NCBI RefSeq assembly: GCF_020382885.2
Contig: NC_058498.1
Location: 8,530,501-8,594,500, forward strand
DNA from: Scatophagus argus
Lineage: Eukaryota > Chordata > Actinopteri > Scatophagidae
DNA length: 64,000 bases
Direction of reading: 5' to 3'
In this document: one piece after another, positions 1 through 19,831 of the stretch
How positions within the stretch are numbered: the first letter of the stretch is position 1
Layout: each line of letters opens with the position of its first letter
Made by a program: the position numbers and the translations under genes
Notes under the pieces: generated by a model
Seen by the model: only the letters and a program-made list of their open reading frames with translations
Database searches by the model: none
Told to the model about the DNA's origin: nothing

Positions 1-110
1 AAGTTGAAGTTCCTTTATTGTCATTGTAGACTGGTCTACAACAAAATCTGTGAAAGCTACCCTGCTGGTGCATTGAGCATAAAAACACAAAACAAAGGAC
101 ATAAACAGGC
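1..110. repeat. Teleost interspersed repeat tail (CTTTATTGTCATTGTA type)
   Basis: The first bases carry the words CTTTATTGTCATTGTA and ACAACAAAATCTG, followed by a gene-poor A-rich stretch with CATAAAAACACAAAAC. This matches from memory a repeat end seen very often in fish genomes (TTTATTGTCATTGTAC...ACAACGAAATT). The family was not assigned and the left boundary is off the window. A repeat-library search would settle it. Confidence 0.5.
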
Positions 111-1057
111 CAGTGGTCTTCCCTGCCGGTTTAATCACTTTTTGCAGAGCTTTTTGTTTTCCACAGACCAGCCCCCACACCTCAAAACCTCCCCACCTCC
201 ACCCGGTACCTGACTGAGATGCAATATGTTAAAAACGTCTCAGTGATATGCTAACAACTGAACTCTGTTACTGTTGTGGCTAACACTTTGGATTCCCTTT
301 CAGTACACACAGGAGACCATCTTGGCTCACTTCCAGGAAAGAGGAAAGTTTGTTTCCCAGTTGCTCTTCACAACTGGCATAATAATGTGTCTCTACTGAC
401 CATAGGGGATTGGATTTCAGTTCCCTTTCCACAATTCGATTTTATCAGACTCAACGGAACAACAATACATAAGATTGACTGCTTGTTGGGCGATGCGAAC
501 ACCACAGTGTTCAGTGTGTGGTCCTTCAGTGTTGGCCGAGAGAGAATTTGAGCTCACATGTAGTGCTTTCTTCCCCTGTGTTGAAACATTGTCATTATAA
601 TCATTGATACTTTATTTCAATTTGTTAATTAATTCTTTCTTTTCTACAGCCACAAGGCTATAGGTGCAGTGTTTAAGGGGAATATGGGAACTAATATTGG
701 GTCTGTTTTTGTCTTGCTACGCTGCTGTAAGTGATTTTTTGAATATGAGTTTTTGATTCGTTTACTTTAAAGACCAATTACTGAGATGCTTGCACATTCT
801 TGATGAGATTATAATACAGGTTTGCGGTTTCAGTCTGCACACATGTGAGTATTGGTTGATTTTTATCAGCCCATTTCAACATATTTATGTGAAAGGACAC
901 ATGTAACATGTGTGCGGTATACCAAAACAAGGCAAACACGTCTGAATTCTGACCTTTGAATATCATCGGGTTGTGGAGAGTTTATTGGAAAAAATAATTT
1001 ATGTCATCTTGACAAATAACTTCCAATGACCAATAACGGAAATAATCATTGAGTGGC

Positions 1058-1163
1058 AGTCCATCCTTCTATTGCATGTTCGGTTACATTAGATCAGACT
1101 CAAACTTCCTTTAAGTCCATCCTTCTATTGCATGTTCGGTTACATTAGATCAGACTCAAACTT
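1058..1163. repeat. Perfect 50-bp direct duplication, period 56
   Basis: The 50 bases 1058-1107 (starting AGTCCATCCTTCTATTGC) recur without a change at 1114-1163, separated by six bases (CCTTTA). A perfect copy suggests a recent local duplication or slippage event. It contains no known motif. Confidence 0.9.
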
Positions 1164-2928
1164 TACTGTTGAGGCTGTGAAATGCAGTTTAGCATCTACC
1201 TTCAAGTGCAGAAAGCAGGAAAGAGTTACGTGCATACAGACGAAGTACAAGTAGTGGCAATAGTAAGACGTATTTACAGAATAAACAGCTGGGGTATGAT
1301 ATGAATATAACAAAAAGATATACAGTATTGACAGTAGTATAAATATGAAGACACTGTTGTATATATTAACACCAGTATTTAGAGCTGCACTGACATCGCC
1401 ACAACAGGAGCAGGGATGAAGGAACCAGTGACTTAACAAGACTTAACAGGGAGTAAAGGTAATAAGATAGTTAATCAAATAAGAATATTGTCACTGTTTT
1501 AGTGCTTATTGTTTTGAGAACAAAGGAGGGGGAATTCCCTTTCCATCTGTGTATGACTTTATGCGCTGATTCATATGTTAAGGTGGATTTATAGACAAAT
1601 ACAGAGTTTTTAATGGCCTTTTAGGGATATAATGTGATGTGTTCTACTTTGCAGCTTAGTCATACTCTAAATTCTATGTCAGGTTTTATATCTCCAGCCT
1701 ACTGCAGAGACCACAGACAGAGATAATACATTTTAAGTGCATTTGCAAGGAGTGAATTGCCTTTACGACGTTTAAGAAAACTATAAACCGTGCAGGGACG
1801 GCTTGTACGTCCCATGATTCACAGGGAACTGAAGCACATTCCAGTCAACATTGGAGTTTCCGAGCCTTGGCATCACGCAAGTGCTTGAAGAGTCTGCCAG
1901 CTCCTTTTTGTCTGCAGCAGAGAAGAGCAGCAGCGGTTTACCTCTCAGAGAGGTGTCGTGTTTTGTCTTTTAAGGTCGGCTGCAGGCGGAGACCCCCTCG
2001 CCGCTGCTCCGCACTGTAAACAGAAGTCAAGCTGTAATGAATGTGCGACGGCTGGAGAGTCAGAGCAGACTAAGTGCACTGACATCACCTTTGTTCAGTG
2101 CTGTCCATCAGCTATCTGTTGTTTCTCACAGCCGTTTACAGTCATCTCTGTTTGGGACAAAACTGTGTGTGCTGGACAGTGGACACAGACTGCTAACCAC
2201 AACAACACGCTGGAACACATTTGTTTTTCTCAGTCATAAATGTATGTGCTTAATTAAATACTATACAGTCTTTTCACTGCTGCTTTATTTCATATAAAGG
2301 TGCAGCAATATGTTTAATACCTCAAGAAAGGTGCAAGGGGGAAACAGTGTCAGTGCCACTAACAAGAAAGGAGGGGAAAGACAGAAGGTCAGCTGCACCG
2401 CAGGTTGGCTCCTACCTTACAGTCAACAGCTTTTAAACACCATTTGATGACATCTCTGTAGACTTACCTGGCAACACACTTCAGCCTTAAGGAAGCCCAG
2501 CTCTGCCTTTGGTCCGCAGCACCTGAGGTGGACCCTCGTCCGGACACAGAAACACAACAAAGATGAAAGGCAGCACAGGGCGGAGGCACATTCAGGCACA
2601 CCTGCCTTCAATCAGCACCTGAATCCCAGCCACTGCCTCACAGCAAAGTCGCCTCAAACCCCAAAATCAGTCCCAGTCAGTGCCAGTTCATGTGAAGGTG
2701 ATGACACAGTTTTAACTTTTTACATAGACAACTGTCTTTGCCAGATAGTTTCTACCGCTGTTGGGGAGCAACATGCGAAAAAGTCAAAGGTCATCCGTGA
2801 AATTTCATTAAAAAGACAAGGAGAGTCAAAATCCAAACTAAAAGTAGACTGACATAATGAAGAGTGCGTCAGATCTGTAACTCAGCTGTTTTGGATTTGT
2901 GTATTTTGATGCTGTTAATTAGCTGGTG

Positions 2929-2947
2929 GTTGTACATTATGTACAAC
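2929..2947. promoter_or_regulatory. Palindromic steroid-receptor-type element upstream of the EP4-type gene
   Basis: The sequence GTTGTACA-TTA-TGTACAAC is a perfect inverted repeat with 8-bp arms and a 3-bp spacer. Its core GTACAttaTGTAC fits the GNACAnnnTGTNC pattern bound by glucocorticoid, androgen, progesterone and mineralocorticoid receptors. It lies about 0.9 kb 5' of the receptor start codon. Whether it is used is unknown, and such sites also occur by chance. Confidence 0.3.
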
Positions 2948-3851
2948 TCCCACGTCGACAGACTCTGGAGTTAATTAAAATACATATGAAGTATGAGCCA
3001 TGCTTTTCCGACGGAAATGCCTCTCGGATGATGTGATTTCACCCACCGGTTTGTGACCCACAAACTTTAACACTGAAACTCAACGGGGCAAACTCAGCCC
3101 AATCAAGGCGCTCATACTTCACAAACGTGATGAAATAAACACATTCGCCATCAAAGGGACGGAAACGAGATCAACAAAACCATGAAAGGACGCCAGAAGA
3201 ACATAAAAGGTTTACTTGATTTTATTTAACCTGCTCAGCATATTAATCAGCTGCCTTGATTATTAATCAAAAGGAATTTAAGATCAACGTGCTTCTGTAA
3301 AAATAAAAATAACTACTCAGAATAATCTCCAAACTCCAAACATTGCTATCATTTCCGTTAAATCTTTGTTTTGTTCTGTTTATTTCATGTACATATGACT
3401 CATGCCGAACTGGTGGCTGAAGCATTTTGCGTCTCCATAAGTCATCGTGTCACTATCGAAGTGACCTCCTGACAGGCTGTCACAGACGTGACGCAGCGCC
3501 GCGATGACGCCAACATCGGCAGATGAGACATGCAGCAGAAATTAGAAGAAACAAAAGTGTCTATTTTCCTCTTCCTCCCGAAGCATCCCATCCCATCCAT
3601 CCCCGTCAGACTGCGGGCGGTCAGTAAAGTGGACACGACCCGCCTCTGAGCTCTCAGACGTACGCAAGGACCTCTGTGATGAACAACATCTGGATAACTG
3701 GAAAGCAGAGGGGATGACACTACCAGAGAAAATACCCCCGGTGCCTCCTTATCTACTGTTTCAAGGAGTTAAAAAGGAAATGCATTCCCAAATCCACGAC
3801 AGACTGAATGAGATATCTTTAACAAACACCAGCCTCTGGGTGCATTTGGCG

Positions 3852-5784
3852 ATGGAAAACCCGAACTTTACGCACGGATCTGTGTCCACCAACGAGACGG
3901 CGGTTCAGCCCTCACAGGACCACAGCGTCCACACAGGAATCGCTTTACCGATTTTTATGTTTGCCGGAGGCGCCATTGGGAATTTAATTGCAATAATCGT
4001 CCTTTCAGTGTCAAGACAAGAGAGGAAATCTTCAGCTTTTTACACGCTGGTTTGCGGTCTGGCGGTGACGGACCTGCTGGGTACCTGCCTGGCTAGTCCG
4101 CTCACCATAGCCAACTACATGGCGCAGAACGTGCTGGAAAACTCACACGTCTGCGAGTTTGACTCCTTTTTGTTGTTGTTTTTCAGTTTAACAGGACTGA
4201 GCATCATATGCGCCATGGCAGCAGAGCGGTACCTGGCTATATGCTGCCCGTACATGTACGAGCGCTGGGGGGTGGACCGACGCTTTGCGCAAAAGTTCCT
4301 TTTCTTCATCTACATCAGTCACATTTTCTTCTGCTGCCTCCCGATGATGGGCATTGCGAAGAGCCAGCTGCAGTCGTCCCACACTTGGTGCTTCATCGAC
4401 TGGAGGACAGACGCGTACGTGGCCGCCTCTTACTCGGTCTTGTACGGCGTCGTCAGCCTGCTGCTCATCCTCGGCACCATCGCGTTGAACCTGGCCGTGT
4501 GCGGAGCGCTGCTGCTGATGCGGCAGAGGACCGTGCAGGGGCCCGTCACCAGAGGCAGCGTCCGGGAGAGGTGGAGGGCTCTGTCCTCGGCCGCAGAGAC
4601 GCAGATGATCGCGGTGCTGGTGATGACCTCCGTGGTGGTTCTGGCCTGTTCGGCCCCGTTAGTGGTGAGTCAGGAACTGGTTGCACCGATAACTGGTTTT
4701 CACAGAACCTTCTGTGAGCCCACAAATGGCTTCGAGTCTCAACATCATGACAAATTCAAAAGTGGCAACATTTTTTTTTTTGGTTGAAAAAAAACAAAAC
4801 AAAACAAGTTGCAGCAAAATTTTATTTAATTTTTCTTTGGTTTCCTGTCATCATATTGTGTGAGATTATTGCATGTCTTGTAAGTAAAATCTTCATCTGT
4901 GGTGTAACTGAAGATTTCAGATGAATTAAGTGGAGTAATAGTTTAAACTTGCATTCAGCAGCTAAACTGAAGCTACATTATGAAATTCGTCCTGCATAAA
5001 TAATAAACAGAAATGAACAATTTGCATCATTACACCAATTTTTCATGCAATCCATTAGAAGAATCTTACAGCCCATAAATAGAAAAATCAGGAAAAGAAA
5101 GAGAAGAGGATGCAACAGTGAAGTAAAACTTAAAACGCGTTGTACTGCATGAGATTCATGGCCAAAGTGAGTCTAGAGTTTTGATCTAGTGGCATTTGGG
5201 GGTATTTTCATCTACTGTGCTTTCCCTGCTGGTATCATATTTGGAGTTTACAGTTTTCAATAAAGCAGACAGGCTGGGAGCCAGTGATTTCGTCTACATT
5301 TTATCACGTGATGAATGTAATTCTTGCTCATCCTTTTCGATAATGAAAGCAAGGACACATTCCAGTACATATTTGATGACATTACAACATTTAAACTCAT
5401 TTTCGCAGTATAAATATCTGAGCTGTAGTAACCTGTTTTTTTCTCTTCAAGGTCAGAGTGTTTGCCAACTGCTTCTTGCTGAATGATGACCCCAAAGCAG
5501 ACCTGGCAGCCATCCGGATAGCCTCTGTTAACCCCATCCTCGACCCCTGGATCTACATCCTTCTCAGGAAGTCTCTGTTTCGTCGGTTACTCAGCTTATC
5601 CAGGCGAAACAGCAGCATTCGCAGTAATTCGACCCCCATACGGCAGAGTAATCTGTTTTATCCTGAACTGATGACGGACAACCACGTGTTCGCCCAGCTG
5701 ATGTGCAACGCAAACATCATCACTCATCTGCCTGCCACAGTGAAATTCACTCCGTACGACACAGAGAGCCTCAATCAGACTTAA
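3852..5784 (+). CDS. ptger4c: Prostaglandin E2 receptor EP4-type (ptger4 family, probably ptger4c)
   Basis: Seven-transmembrane Gs-coupled receptor for prostaglandin E2 at the plasma membrane. Coding exons are 3852-4664 and 5452-5784, joined in phase 0 as PLV|VRVF, which gives 381 aa. N-glycosylation sites are at N5 and N14. The first helix spans about 28-52. Block YTLVCGLAVTDLLGT lies at 64-78, C101 and C180 form the expected disulfide, ERY replaces DRY at 125-127, and HTWCFIDW lies in loop 2. The seventh helix has AIRIASVNPILDPWIY with the ligand-binding arginine near R293. These blocks match EP4 and not EP2. The cytoplasmic tail is only about 70 residues, so the protein is about 100 residues shorter than human EP4. 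Two in-frame upstream ATGs (3714, 3780) would add 46 or 24 residues. I chose 3852 because its N-terminus has the usual EP4 length. The family call is firm; the paralog letter is a guess. Confidence 0.9.
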
Positions 5785-5964
5785 GACAGACTGCAGACAC
5801 GTTGGACAGCTTTGGATGTTGGAAGGACCTTGTGGGCTCACAGTTGGACGGGATCCTCAGAGCTCCTGCAGGAGTGGAGGGCCGCTCTGATTGCACCTGT
5901 GCGGACATCTCCGCAGGACAGACACAGGACGGATGAGAAAATTCTGCTCGACTCGGTTATTATT

Positions 5965-5970
5965 ATTAAA
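5965..5970 (+). terminator. Candidate poly(A) signal (ATTAAA) of the EP4-type gene
   Basis: ATTAAA lies 181 bp past the stop codon. A second ATTAAA is at 6373-6378. No canonical AATAAA is near, so the true 3' end is uncertain. Confidence 0.35.
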
Positions 5971-6409
5971 TTGCAAACATTAAGACGTGACTGAGTCTTT
6001 ATTTTGTGCCGGTCGCTGTCGTCCAGCATCTCCCCTCGTTGTCGTCACCTCACGCCCATCTGCTCCTTCAGTCAGTTCATGTGGATTAATCAGCTGTGGG
6101 ATTAGTGCACAGCTCCTGCAGATAAAGCTGTAGCTCATTTCACCTGGAGACAGTGTTCAGAGGCCCAGTGACACTTTGCAGACCTACTGTTAAAAGTCCT
6201 GTTTTCATGGAACAGAAATCACAATGCTTGGACATCATAACGGTCTGTTTAAAACTCACTGCTATTTTTCTGTGCCGTGTTTTGAGATGTGCAGGCAGAT
6301 TTGGAGAAAGATTTTGAAACACTGATGTGAACTCAATGAAGCACTGACCAAAAGCTACTGATGCATGTTTTTATTAAAGATCCTAAGATCCTGTAGCTTG
6401 AGTCCCGGT

Positions 6410-6870
6410 GTCTTCTGACTCCTCTGCTCAAGTATTCAGTATTTCCATTTTATGCTACCTTAGACTTCTACTACATTTAAGAGGGGCATAATTTGAACTT
6501 TTTACTCCATCAGTTTTTATTTGACTAATTTAGTTACTTGTTCATTATCAGATTACATGAAAAACACACACTGATGCACTCCTGTTACAGACTTCTCACA
6601 TTATTTTCATTTAACAGATCAAATAATTTAATATGCCAAAGATTAGAGAAAAACATTCTCCAGTAACCATCACATGACCCCTCAGATTCATCTTGTGACC
6701 CTTTGGATGAGCTGAATGTTAAGGTTGGGAGCCTCTGGACTAAACTCCCAGACAACCAAACTGTTCATAAATAATAATGCAGTACTTTTACTTTTGATAC
6801 TCTCAGCACAGTATAATAGTAATACCTGTGATATTGAATGCAGTACTTTCACTTATTGTGTAATATTATG
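6410..6870. repeat. Dispersed teleost repeat (TTTTTACTCCA...TTAGTTACTT type), copy 1
   Basis: The words TTCTACTACATTT, CTTTTTACTCCATCAG, TTTAGTTACTTGTTCATTATCAGATTA and, further right, GCAGTACTTTTACTTTTGATAC follow the order of a repeat seen in many fish genomes. Related copies in this window are at about 27950-28335 (interrupted) and 43585-44015. The family is not named here and the ends are approximate. Confidence 0.55.
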
Positions 6871-7672
6871 TAATATTTTTACATGACTGTAACGAAGCTG
6901 AGACGTAAGCAGAGAATTTGAATACTTCTTTAATCACTGAAGGTCTCAGTTGTCGTTGACCACCTTCGATTTGTTTTACCATAACTGCTCATCTGGACTC
7001 AGCCGCAGTGGACCTTCATTCCAGGATGTTCATGATCAAGTATACATGAAATATCTCACAACTTTACATTCATTTTCACTGCTCTGTTCTCGAGGAAGCA
7101 GAAATTCATGCTGCATTAAACAACATTTGGCCACCAGGAGGCAGACAAACTCCGAAACCAGCTGACAACAACCACTTACACTTCACATAATCCAGATTGG
7201 CTTTTAAGAACTTGATGAACCGGAAGCGCGTTATTCAGATCTGGTTTTCTGCTCATGAGAAACCCCCCCCCCACAAAACGTCTGGCCTGGAGCTTTCCAG
7301 GAGGCTCAACTGTGTACACAAACTGATATCAGAGGTTTGTTAGTGAAAAGTCAATCTTGACATTTGCCTCCATTTGTTCTTGTCCTGGCTGATGGTCACA
7401 GGAACATCCAGATGGTTTAAGTTGAGGTGAACCAGTTTAAATGGGAACAAACTGGGCTTTGGTTGCTTGATGTTGCCAGGCAGAAACTAAATCTTGTTTG
7501 CTGAACCTGAAGCTTACAGGTACAGCATTCGCTTTAAATGACACAACATATAATGTTGGTGCAATATGTAAAATCTAGATTAAAAACAAATATTTATAAA
7601 AACCATGCAGTATTTAATAATAGGAGCAAAGACATTCAATTTGTTGCGTATTCCATAATGCATTTATTTTCC

Positions 7673-7678
7673 CCCAAC
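7673..7678 (-). terminator. slc35e1: Candidate distal poly(A) signal of slc35e1
   Basis: Minus-strand AATAAA about 4.4 kb past the slc35e1 stop codon, at the left end of the AT-rich stretch. Other minus-strand AATAAA words lie closer to the stop, so several 3' ends are possible. Confidence 0.25.
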
Positions 7679-10600
7679 ATTTAAAAATAGCATTTACTAA
7701 ACATAAGCAGACAAGACTGTGCACAGCTGCACCTCTGTACAACATCTTTGTACCTTGACACCATAAATAAAAATCTATAAACATCGGTTAAGTAAAAATT
7801 CTGTCTTGAGATCCATTAAAGACGCACAAAAATTGATAGTTATACAACTTTTACAAAGTAACCTGCCTCTTCCTCCGTACATTTACATCCCAGTGAAAAG
7901 CTTTACATGAGAGCCAACATCCACATCAACAGTCCTCCCAACTCGCTCGCTGTACACAAACAAACAAACAGCCAGCAGGACAAAAATAAAAAACTAAAAG
8001 CATGAGGAAATTCATAAACTGCAACGTCAGTCTGACAGGTTGCAGTTTGCGAACTTTTACAACTCATCGATGTGCACACAGACCTCCATCCTGTGGTGCA
8101 TCGGCTTCAAAAAATAAAGAAAAAAAGGTTAGAAATTCTCTGGCATTTTGGCAACATGAGGAGGGACATCAAGAAAGACATGAAGAACATAAAGACTTTA
8201 GCTGCAGCAGTGGAAAGACTGATTTACCACAAGAGATCAGAGTTAATCCTTCCTCTAAGGGCATTCTGGCAAAACGTTTGTTACCGTTCAAAATCCTGGT
8301 TGTAACTGCTGACTTTAGAGAAATGAGCACTAATCTGAAATGCACACTGTATTACCATCTCTTTCTGTAATAGCTGTAATTTTGTTTGGACATTTTTAGT
8401 CCATGTAATCACATTTTTCAGCAGTGGACACGTTTGTAGATTTTTTTTTCCAAATTCACTCAACCCTCACAACTGATGGACCCCCCCCACCCTCTCACAC
8501 ACACACACACACAGTACGGGTTTAACCATCTATAAGTCACATTTCATGTGATCTACTGCAACAACCTGATACGCAGATGATGCCCGCACTTTATTTTAGC
8601 CATAAAGAAATTCAAATGATCAGCTAAGGGGATTAGATATTAACAGAAATCACAATTCAACAGTGTGACAAAGAACCACGCATTGAACATAAAGGCGCTG
8701 GGAAAAAAAACGATTTAGAGTCAAAGTCGTATGTGCGTCCTATTATCCGGTAACATATCTGGACTCACAAAGCAGCATTTTCATACATCCACGTCTTTGT
8801 GTAAGAGTGGCAGAAGCTAAGAAGATGTTGGTGAAATCATGAATATGCACACATTTCTGGCCACATGACAAATGAAATCCAAACTTTGAGTAAATCCTTA
8901 TAAATAGCTGGTGCTTTAGCTATTTAATGCTCCGCTTTTGTCCTCCGGCTACTTGGCACAACCGTCTGCTCGTTTTGGTGTTGGGCAGGCAGCACACGGG
9001 GAGGATCAGTTCCATTTAACTATATGAGATATGTTGTAAAACAAACAATCCTTGATGCAGAGATGGGTGTAAATTATCAGCTTATTTGCCACCCGTGAGC
9101 GACACTTTCATCACTCTACACAGCGATTTAGAGTCGATAAAGACAACATTGGTAATGACTTTAAAAAAACAAAACAAACAAACGCAGAGAAGAAAAGGTT
9201 CCAGCAGACTAACACTACCTTAATGAAGTTTAAAATTCACTGCCAACACAAAGCTGTCTCAGAGGTTTTGATTAGACTCAGCTCCTTTGTCATGTTGTTG
9301 TAAACCAAATTATATTTTCCTGGTAATACGTTCCAGTTTAATGCAGTCTTAACGCCCATATCTCAAAGTCAGCACACAAATACCAGCAGCAGTCTGAACA
9401 AAATAAATAAAAAAAAAAAAGAAGACGTTTTTTTGTTTTTAAAAACAGGACTTCAATTTTTTTGTTTCCGACTGAAGTGGTAGTGATTTGTCTCCCTGCT
9501 GGAGAAAACCAGAGCAACTTTGGGTTGCTAAGATCCTACAAACCACCTCAGCAGCAAGAGCCAGTTTGATCAATAAATCCAAACAAAAGAGCTCTTTCGG
9601 ATTTTCCCTCCAGACTGAATAGTTTAACAGTGTTTTAAATTTGTCAAAGAAGGCAAACACAGCACATAAAAAAGCCACATTATTAGAATCCATCTGCACA
9701 GCCACCCTCTACCTGCTGAAAACGATAAGCTCTTACTGGCTACAACTGCAACACGCAAAAATTCAATAAACATGCACTGTCGCTACAAAATCAACAAGAA
9801 TTTAGAAATACAATGCTGATTGAAAATGCTGAGACATTTGAGTCACAAAAAGATAATATAAAAACTTTATATTGCACCAGTGAGACGCTCGGTGTGCATC
9901 AGAGATAACACAAGGAGAAAAGCACAATGTTTTCCTAAATTTAAAAAAAAAAGAAAAAAGTTTTGTTCAGTATTACATGATTATTACTGGAAGTTAACAA
10001 TTTTGCAGAAATTGCAACCAATAATCAAACCTCTGGTCTACCTGAAATTACAGCTGAATCTTGCTAATTGCACAACCAAGAGCTCTGATTTCATGCAAGT
10101 CTCACCAGTGTTACAAAATGCTCTAAATTAAACATAAGGACTACAAAGTAACTGGACAGACTGTCACCATCTGCATACACATTTGAGTTGTTTCATGATG
10201 CGCAAACTTGAACCAAGCCAAGAAAAAAAACTAAAAAAAAAAAAACAACAACAAAAAAAAACAAAACATGACAGAGCAGCTTTGGTTCAGGCTGGAAAAA
10301 AACAACAACATAAAAATCACCTAACAGGAGAGAAACACTGCCTGAGAAGCTTTGCAGATTAATAAATAACCAATAAACAATACAAAATAAACTGCACTGT
10401 TTTAACCTAATTCTTCAACTTCAAACAATGACAGCAAAAAAAAAAAGAAAAAAAAAAAGAATTCTAACATCTGGGTTACATTTTAAAAGGGTAGAGTCCC
10501 CTAAGAAAGATAAAATGTGAGCATCCTTACAGTATGCAGCTGTTGTAGTGCAGACTGATTCTGTAAATCTAATTTTACGCTAACTTTTTACACTGAAGTT

Positions 10601-10742
10601 CTGTGATGATAAACGGCGAATTGATGTATAATTCGGGGGAAAAGGACAGAACTGTGGGAGGTCACTGACTGTTCTGGGTCACAGAACTTGTCTCACTCTT
10701 AATTTTCATGAAAGTTGATCTTGGTGCAAAGACATGGAGGTT

Positions 10743-10747
<5 letters not shown>

Positions 10748-10776
<29 letters not shown>
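10748..10776. repeat. (TG)n microsatellite
   Basis: About 14 uninterrupted TG units inside the probable slc35e1 3' UTR. On the transcribed strand this reads (CA)n. Confidence 0.9.
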
Positions 10777-10777
<1 letters not shown>

Positions 10778-11129
10778 ACGTGTGACTGTGGTAGTTAAAA
10801 AAAAAAAAAAACTTGCTGAGAACAACTGTGCTTCTGTGTGTGGACATCAGGTTTACAACCATCAGTTTGGTGCAGACACAATGAATGTGGGGTTTTTTTT
10901 TTTTGAATTTTGAAATTTGGGCATTTTTCTTAATCAGGCATTGATTAAGTGTATTCATGTCTGCAATAGCATCTCCCGTACACTGAATCTGGATTAAGAG
11001 TCTACAGTCCTGCTAACCAGCTTTGATGCTGTACTCAGGCACAGCAGCACTCTGACCTAATGCTATGGTTACCATGCCAACGTGCTCACAATGATGATGC
11101 ATTTGCTAATTACTAAAATAAACACTGAA

Positions 11130-11225
11130 GAAGCACGATATGCATTTTTTAAGCCGATACCGATAACTTATAATTGTCCATTTCTTGTTACCGATGCCAA
11201 TGAGATAACCGATAATTTATGTAAC
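11130..11225. repeat. Fragment of a GCCGATACCGATA-type teleost repeat
   Basis: GAAGCACGATATGC is followed by AAGCCGATACCGATAACTT and, after about 40 bases, by GATAACCGATAATTTATG. This pattern of repeated CCGATA words is a familiar dispersed repeat in fish genomes. It is short, decayed and non-coding. The family is not assigned. Confidence 0.45.
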
Positions 11226-12072
11226 CATCACATCTGATGGTAAGATGCAGTGAGCAGAGGTGGATGGTTTAATTTCCCATAATTCTAACAAGATTTGTTG
11301 CATTAAAACTACTGCTACAGGCCAGAGGATCACCATAGTGATCACAGTGTGTTGAGATGGGGACATTTCAGGGACTGTTGCCTAAAATTCAACACTGTCC
11401 ACAAACCGGTCCCACTTGCCTCAAGCTTTCGAACAGTGAAACAGGTATTCGAGGAGGACAACAACTCAGATTGCTCCTCCTCACATCATCACAGGTGCCT
11501 CATCAAGAAAAATGCTAAATAAGCAAAAGGCGTAAAACCAAAATATTTAATTACGTTACAAAATGTAACATGATCGATTCTCAATTTGGTGGAAGTCACA
11601 GTAAAAAAAAAAAAAATACAGCTCACATGGTTTGCTCATTGAGTGAACAAAATAAAACAAAATAAATTACAGCTGGCTGTGAAAACAAACTCAGACATTT
11701 CCAGACACTAAGGTGTAAATCATTTATCGTTTACACGTCCACCTCCTGTGGCATATTTCAGCGTTTGGATAACACGTCTGAATCCGTCATAGAAATGTCT
11801 GGAAAAAGTGATCTAAGTTTTGCTTTCTTTCAGACCATCTCACACAGTTGGTACCAGAGTAATAAATAAACAATGACATACAGCGAAGCTGTCAGAAAGT
11901 GAGGTTTAGACAGGGAGGAGCGTGGGAGAGGTCACATCACTGGCTCATCACGACCAACTCATTTCAATCTTCCTTATCCGCAACAAACAGCACTTGCCTT
12001 CAGTCTCCTGGGAGGGCGGCTACACACAGTTATGTCTATGACAGCAAACCAGAGCGAGGATAGACTCCTCCT

Positions 12073-19831
<7,759 letters not shown>

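Larger units (their letters stand above)
1..3851. other. Non-coding region left of the EP4-type receptor gene
   Basis: No recognisable protein domain is found on either strand. The longest open frames (for example 276-551 and 1958-2239) have no family resemblance, and the first begins at GTG. The sequence is AT-rich. It holds a repeat tail at 1-110, a 50-bp direct duplication at 1058-1163 and a palindromic hormone-response-like site at 2929-2947. The last few hundred bases should contain the promoter and 5' UTR of the receptor gene that starts at 3852. I see no clear TATA box there. Confidence 0.6.
5785..12072. other. Gap between the receptor gene and slc35e1; includes the probable slc35e1 3' UTR
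   Basis: No coding sequence is recognised. The left part holds the short receptor 3' UTR and a dispersed repeat at about 6410-6870. From about 7.65 to 12.07 kb the sequence is AT-rich with many A-runs, which are U-runs on the minus strand. That fits a long 3' UTR of slc35e1, with a minus-strand AATAAA at 7673-7678. Open frames such as 8002-8370, 9439-9705 and 9880-10131 show no family similarity. Confidence 0.5.

Noticed and set aside
276-551. 91-codon frame at the left end
   Set aside because: Begins at GTG and has no recognisable similarity or splice context.
3714-3851. Longer receptor N-terminus from the ATG at 3714 or 3780
   Set aside because: In frame, but the extra residues match nothing in the family and the 3852 start gives the usual N-terminal length.
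4208-4717. 169-codon open frame inside receptor exon 1
   Set aside because: Out-of-frame shadow of the EP4-type exon, Arg/Ala-rich because of the GC-rich coding DNA, with no family match.
8002-8370. 122-codon frame in the probable slc35e1 3' UTR
   Set aside because: Lys-rich translation of AT-rich DNA with no conserved block.
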